This document shows, in pieces, positions 58,818 through 64,000 of a stretch of DNA of 64,000 bases (its first letter is position 1; each line of letters opens with the position of its first letter). Below the pieces are notes generated by a model that had not been told where the DNA came from, did not search any database, and was given only the letters and a program-made list of their open reading frames with translations. The stretch is taken from positions 15,755,570 through 15,819,569 of the forward strand of contig OZ023186.1 in NCBI GenBank assembly GCA_963995505.1. The letters are read 5' to 3'. The position numbers were made by a program, and so were the translations under genes. The DNA comes from Hypericum androsaemum. Lineage: Eukaryota; Streptophyta; Magnoliopsida; Malpighiales; Hypericaceae.

Positions 58818-59218
58818 TAGATGCAATATACAGATGCAAAGAGAATATACCAGCACAAAGCCAATGGTCTAACTGCCACACTTCGGGACTTACTGTCTGC
58901 TACCATGCATGGTCTAACCAAACTCTTAATAGATGCAGATGCAACCTTAGCCAGCCATGAAGGCGGTTCTACAATAAATGCAATATACAGCTAAAATGCT
59001 ACAGTGAATTTGACTTTGCTACAGTAACTCACTATTCCTATAAATAGTAAGTTGATGAATGAAGGCAAGAAAGATGCACAAACAGGAGTTCTACCTTGAT
59101 AGATACTTTTGTTTGCGAAGCACCAAGGAGTTCTAACCCTGGAGAGCTCAAATGGAGGCACTTCTAAAACGTTCTATCGAAGGTACGTTCGAACGATATG
59201 CAAATGGCTCTGATACCA
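58818..59218 (-). other. Endogenous virus leader with tRNA-Met primer-binding site
   Basis: It begins with TGGTATCAGAGC (59218 down to 59207), the primer site that marks nucleotide 1 of the viral map. The ~390-nt leader up to the ORF1 ATG has no long ORF and several short ones, as is usual for this family. Confidence 0.75.
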
Positions 59219-59255
59219 CTGATGATTAGACCATGGTTTAATCTATATATATATC

Positions 59256-59455
59256 AGACATAATTTTTTATCTAGAAGTAATGTCTCAACTCTAGATATA
59301 GATTAACTAGTTTGTCAAAAGTTTTCATCTTATCTTACACAATATTATGGAAGCTCAAACGTGAACGAATATTCTTTCTCTAGTTAGCTTCTTCATCCAC
59401 ATGATTAATCTTCTACAGGATGAATGATCATGGATTCCAAAAAATAGAACCATCA
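59256..59455. other. Host flank between virus and LINE
   Basis: Short AT-rich stretch with no gene. It is the pre-insertion flank of both the virus and the LINE. Confidence 0.5.
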
Positions 59456-59472
59456 ACAAATCATTAGGGCTC

Positions 59473-61019
59473 GCTGCGACGGAGGGGCTTTACTGGTCTG
59501 TCATTTTGCCCTTTCTGGGTTGCCGATGCGGAGTATATGGATCACTTATTAGTAACATGTGTTTTTTCGGCAGCCATATGGCAAAAGTTATTCGAGTTTT
59601 TTGGCATTGCCTGGTGGGACTGTTCTAGTTATAATGAGCTTTTGATCAAAGCAATGCAGGTCTCTTTCAGTCAGCAAGTGCAGTCTCTATGGCGGGTTGC
59701 GGTGGTCTCCTGGGCATTGTGGACGGAGCGGAACCAACGCATTTTTCATGGGCAACAGCGTAGTGTTGAGTCAATGATTGTGTTCATTCGTAATTTAGTG
59801 GCAGAGACGGAGGTGCTAGATGTAGGGCGTAGTTTCCATTCGCAGGAGGAGGCACGTACTCTACATGCACTCTAGATTACTAGACGTCCGGGATGCACGC
59901 CTGTCATTAAGAAGGTACGTTGGCATTGTCCTTTGCCAGGGTGGATAAAGTGCAATACGAATGGTAGCGCCAGTGGGGCACCGGGTCTTTCAACGGCTGT
60001 AGGGTTTTTAGGAACCACCGAGATTTCGTGCAAGGTTTTTTTGTGCATTATTTGGGCCTCGCATATGCTTTTGAGGCCGAATTGGTTGCAGCATTTTACG
60101 CAGTGGAGGTTACAAACTTTTGTGGTTGGCGCCATATGTGGTTAGAGACAGACTTCATATATGTTTTCCAATTGTTTCAGTATTAGCAGATGGAGGTTCC
60201 GTGGCGATATCAAAATCGATGGTTACATGTGCAGGGCATGCTGAGGGACATGCAATTTCAGGTATCTCATATTTTTCGTGAAGGTAATATTGTAGCTGAT
60301 GCTTTGACTAAGTAGCAGGAAACTAGATGGTGGCCGAACGTCCCTGGTTAGTTGTTACAGCACATGGGCAGGGACTTGTCCGGTTGTCCTTTTTATAGAT
60401 TTGTTACACGAGGAGGCATTTGCAGTGGAAGAGTTGGCGAATGAGACTCGGGTCTAGGAGTTGTGGAGGCATTTTGGTGCTGGCGATGATTGTGCTTTTT
60501 CTCTTTCAAATTTTTTGTAATAGGGTCTCGCAGCATCAAGGAATTTTTAGGCGCTCTTTTTTCCTGTCGTTAGTCAGCGACAGAATTTTTGCAGAGGCCC
60601 CCAGCTGCAACCGCTCACATTAGTTGTTCAGGATTCTGTTTTATTTTCTCCTTGAGGTGGGAGGGTAGGGTGGCATTCCTTGCATGGGATATCTTGAGGC
60701 TAGTTCGATAGGTGCCCCGTTCTTGGACTGTCATCTGATGACTGGGCTCTCAGACTGTCGACTTGTGTTTCAGCTGGGATAGCTGATAGGCGATGCTATT
60801 CTAGCCTATTGGCTGGGGGCGTCCCTCTGACTGCCCGGCTTGTGGGATACAACATAGTAGGACTTAGAGTCTTCGGGCTCTACCTTGGTCTTTTGATTAA
60901 GAAAATCCACCCCTTTGACTGCCCAAATTGTGGGATCAACATGGATAGGTTGTAGGTTTTCCATGCATGTCTTATACCCTTTTTATTTTATTTATGAAAT
61001 TCTTTTTTCCGGAAAAAAA
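59473..61019 (+). mobile_element. 5'-truncated LINE with 17-bp TSD and A-tail
   Basis: ACAAATCATTAGGGCTC occurs at 59456-59472 and 61020-61036, a perfect 17-bp target duplication. The element ends in an A-run (about 61012-61019). The coding part is the zinc-binding end of ORF2 (EYMDHLLVTCVFSAAIWQKL; WALWTERNQRIFHG) and RNase H (WIKCNTNGSASGAPG; then in shifted frames FEAELVAAFYAVEV and HIFREGNIVADALTK). TAG at 59874 and later frameshifts inactivate it. A ~700-bp 3' UTR follows. It was made by target-primed reverse transcription, as the truncation, tail and TSD show. Confidence 0.93.
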
Positions 61020-61408
61020 ACAAATCATTAGGGCTCCTCGTGTAATTGGTGTATTACTTCAGTTTTAAAATAAAATTCTACCGTTCCAAAAAAAATATTT
61101 GGACTATAGAGCTACTTCCAGTAATTAAAGTCAGCATGATGATTGACAAATGCACAAGCATTAAACACAAGCTTAGCTTCATCTTACAACCTCAAAGCAA
61201 CATATACAATTACATCAACATGATACATCAGTATTTTTCCACATTATTTAGTACATACATTATTGGACTCCAAAATGTAACAGTTGAAACCCTTTTTTTT
61301 TCTCCGGAAATCTAACACATCATAACAACAAATACAAACTCTTAACCAAAGAAGAACACAAATATATAAATACACACACACACAATAAGGAGCTTGCTTT
61401 TATTATTT

Positions 61409-61660
61409 CTAACCACTTCCATCGCTTCCACCTCCGTTGCTCCCACCATCACCACCACCGAAGTTGCTGAAGTCCTGCCTGGGGATGTAATGGTGGTTGT
61501 TGACGGTACTGCCCCCCGGGAAGTCAACGCTCGCCGGCTTCCTCATCTCCTCGGCGAGATGCCGGTGGATGTGGTTTCTACCTTCAACCGTGGAATTTCC
61601 GAGCAGTAACAACACCATACAGAGAAGAGTCATTAGGACTACTGACGAGGGCCTCTTCAT
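61409..61660 (-). CDS. Small secreted peptide precursor (83 aa), HH-x3-R family member 2
   Basis: ATG at 61658-61660. Residues 1-27 (MKRPSSVVLMTLLCMVLLLL...) form a signal peptide. The mature part contains HIHRHLAEEM, VDFPGG, the block VNNHHYIPRQDFSNFGGGDG (about 53-72), and a Gly/Ser end with no Cys. It aligns with the gene at 35014 over HRHLA and the HH-x3-R block. The block just before a Gly-rich terminus resembles the processed peptide region of plant secreted-peptide precursors. I could not name the family. TATA-like CTATATAG lies at about 61815, and the leader contains a direct repeat, so the gene seems complete. Confidence 0.65.
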   Translation of the reverse strand: MKRPSSVVLMTLLCMVLLLLGNSTVEGRNHIHRHLAEEMRKPASVDFPGGSTVNNHHYIPRQDFSNFGGGDGGSNGGGSDGSG

Positions 61661-61777
61661 TTAGATGTGCATATACCTATATTAATCCAAAAACACAAAA
61701 CATGTACAAAGTTATCATCAGATAAAGGTGGATGTTAATCAAATTTCAAGATGTTAGATGTGCATATACCTATATTA
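61661..61777 (-). repeat. 24-bp direct repeat in the leader of the 61-kb peptide gene
   Basis: TTAGATGTGCATATACCTAT plus four further identical bases occurs at 61661-61684 and again at 61754-61777, between the TATA-like site and the ATG. Confidence 0.8.
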
Positions 61778-61829
61778 GTCTTGTCAAGTGAATAATAAGA
61801 ATGGTATTCCTGTTCTATATAGGGAGAGA

Positions 61830-64000
61830 GTACGATGGGAGCTAGAGCCCATTTAACATGGATATATATTATTCATTCACATTGTTGTTCATAAATACCC
61901 TCACAGTTATCAATATGATTATCCTAGCATGTATTTTCAAATATAGTTTATCGAGTCAAAGTTTGTACTATTTTTTACTTCGCCAATATGGCATAGCACA
62001 TAGTCATTCAAAAAAATCACGAGATCAACCCACACCAACACTATGTTAGAATATGCAAATTAAAATCTTGAAATAATCTCCATAATTATTTTCGAAAACA
62101 TTTGCCAAGTCTTTTGTTGTTTCATAAATTTATCTTTTAAATAACAAAAAAGCATACATAATAAATATTTTCATTGAATTTCCAAATATAATAAAATATT
62201 TTACCTAGATAATTTACTTCTAAGAAACATTTTTTTTGGGTACTAAATTACATTCTGTGAAATAAACAGACATAATTTGTTTTTTCCTTGGTTATTTGTA
62301 ATGGGTTCTCCACCGAATGAAACAAGACGGAGTGGGCTGAGCTTTCAAAACGCAATTTTTCATAATGGGGTTGAGAAATTCTTTGTCGTTCATGGATGGT
62401 TAGCACTATAAATAGGGAACTTCCACTTTGTGGTGGGATTTTTTACAAAGTCAATGAAGCACAAAATGGAAATGGGGTTTCTGTTTCGTAACCTTTAAGA
62501 TGTCAGATGATAATTTAAAAACATTATACTGTTCATATATGAACTATTGTTCGACTAATTTAGTTTTGAACTTGACAAAAAAATTTCAACAAATATTTAA
62601 CATTTGTATATTTGAACGAACTCGAATTCGAAACTTGGATAAATTAGAATAATTCTACCGTAATTGATCTAAATACTTATTATTAGATCATAATTAAATT
62701 AGTTTCAACAATTAATCTGTCCCTACCAAGGGGACATTTGGGTGCATCAGCTTCCTCAAGTTACTATATTAATTGTAACCCAAAATTAATCATAATCTCG
62801 TGATTTTATTGGTGGCACTGTTGCCCATTTCTAGAAATTTTGATTCAATCCTTACAAAATGATAGCAGTTTCATTATATTTCGTAGATTCAAATGTTTGG
62901 CGACGTTGGTAATATTTTTACAGCAGCAATAAGGTGACGTTGCCAATGTGATTTGAGAATTGAGATATGCCTTTTTTTTGTATAATAGAATTGAGATATG
63001 CCTTGAATAGGTACTTACCATTTTATTTTGATCGAAACAACTTATCATTAGTCCCTTGTATCACCATGCCAATTTTAACTAATATATACAAATAATTCCA
63101 AATGATTTTTTTTTATCATTGTCGTATCGTTTCAAAATGTACTAAAACTATTTTAATCAATGAAAATTTTCTAGACACTACTATTTCAAAAACAAATGTT
63201 CGAAAAGAAAATTGAAACACGTGTCGACAAATTATATGGTACCCACGTGTTAGTTACAAAACTAACGGTTAAGATTGTTTTGGTATTATAAATTAATCAA
63301 AGTAATTAATTACTTTGTATTCACTTAAGAAGATTTTATATTTAGTTAAAAAAATTTAACTTCAAATCTAACAAATTTAAAATATAATTATGAGAGTCAT
63401 CTCTTATAAATAAGATTCTATAGTACTCAACTCTAAATAATATTGATTCATCAATAATTTTCTGAAGCAATTTTGAATTTATAATTCTAACATTTAAACT
63501 ATTTTCCTATTAGTATGAAACTCGATAAATACAATATCCATATATCCATATGCTCACATGCTGGAAAAAATTCATCTTGAGAGAATCTATAAAAAATTGA
63601 AACCTTAGAGCTATTTTTTATTTTTTACTGCATATAGAATAGTTCTCTTCCAGTTTTACTCCTGCCTTATGAAGGTTGTCCAATTTTATTTTCCATTCTT
63701 GTCCTTCCTTTATTCCACGAATAACAGCTGTCTAAATAATTAGGGCTTTCCGTTTTTTGGAAAATTTTACGATAGCCTATCGACACGTATTTTTTTATAA
63801 GTGCCTATTGACAAGTATAAGTTGTTATAGCTAATAGTTTGGATTTTTCTAAGTGATAATTTTATAATAGACTTTACATAATTCTTTTTTTCTCTTGTTA
63901 ATTAGAGTGTGACTTTTTAATATTATTTTTTTATTTGTGAGGTTGGAATTCAACCTTTGAAAAAAACTCATCAAACTCAAAATTTGCAGAAGTATTTAAC
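61830..64000. other. Gene-free AT-rich intergenic stretch
   Basis: No supportable ORF, RNA gene or element boundary. A short tandem duplication (GAATTGAGATATGCCTT) occurs around 62956 and 62989. Confidence 0.5.

Larger units (their letters stand above)
51956..59243 (-). mobile_element. Endogenous pararetrovirus (Caulimoviridae, florendovirus-like), near full length
   Basis: A 7.3-kb viral copy on the minus strand. The primer-binding site TGGTATCAGAGC (initiator tRNA-Met, the viral genome start) is at 59207-59218. ORF1 runs from the ATG at 58817 to the TAG at 53863, in the order movement protein, capsid/zinc knuckle, protease, reverse transcriptase, RNase H. ORF2 follows. About ten in-frame stops and one frameshift inactivate ORF1. 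There are no LTRs and no integrase, as expected for a pararetrovirus. The genus is inferred from the single large ORF plus an ORF2 of unknown function; a petuvirus-like group is the main alternative. TA repeats flank both ends. Confidence 0.85.

Overview
This window looks like repeat-rich, mostly silenced DNA from a flowering plant, probably a eudicot. The evidence is plant-type sulfotransferase, UDP-glycosyltransferase and flavin-monooxygenase remnants, Ty1/copia, Ty3/Athila, LINE, hAT, Cassandra and Emigrant-like elements, an endogenous pararetrovirus, and AT-rich intergenic DNA. No organelle or bacterial features were seen. Only three short secreted-peptide genes look intact; almost everything else is a transposable element or a decayed gene. 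Element limits rest on terminal sequences and target-site duplications (TSDs) that were read directly. Lineage names rest on protein motifs and were not checked against any database.

Layout, left to right. 1-320: start of a UGT73-like gene with a stop codon. 611-1227: Emigrant-like MITE. 1309-2058: flavin-monooxygenase pseudogene split by a solo LTR. 2332-3330: copia pol fragment. 3472-6469: 5'-truncated LINE carrying a solo Athila-type LTR. 6601-7551: sulfotransferase gene with one internal TGA. 10025-14590: tandem ~530-bp repeats of a LINE tail, interrupted by retroposons and a 1.6-kb solo LTR. 15018-18292: copia element A with a Cassandra TRIM inside its 5' LTR. 18320-18765: LINE tail. 18972-20880: copia element B. 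21165-22085: second, more decayed sulfotransferase. 22540-23165 and 33258-33990: two copies of a cysteine-rich secreted-peptide gene (one intact, one frameshifted), separated by a nest: copia D contains copia C (23209-25163) and an Athila derivative E (26165-32782), and E contains a hAT element (28967-30246). 35014-35271: intact secreted-peptide gene. 37698-49478: long, inactive Athila element. 51956-59243: near-full-length florendovirus-like endogenous pararetrovirus flanked by TA repeats. 59473-61019: 5'-truncated LINE with a perfect 17-bp TSD. 61409-61660: second member of the secreted-peptide family. 61830-64000: no gene seen.

How the parts relate. The left 22 kb holds four decayed detoxification or specialised-metabolism genes (UGT, FMO, two sulfotransferases), all on the minus strand. 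Copia elements A, B and C share the same internal loss of integrase, reverse transcriptase and RNase H, so they look like one non-autonomous family. Element E is the matching non-autonomous derivative of the Athila lineage. Nonsense changes of the TGG-to-TAG/TGA and CGA-to-TGA type recur across unrelated elements, as expected from cytosine-methylation decay.
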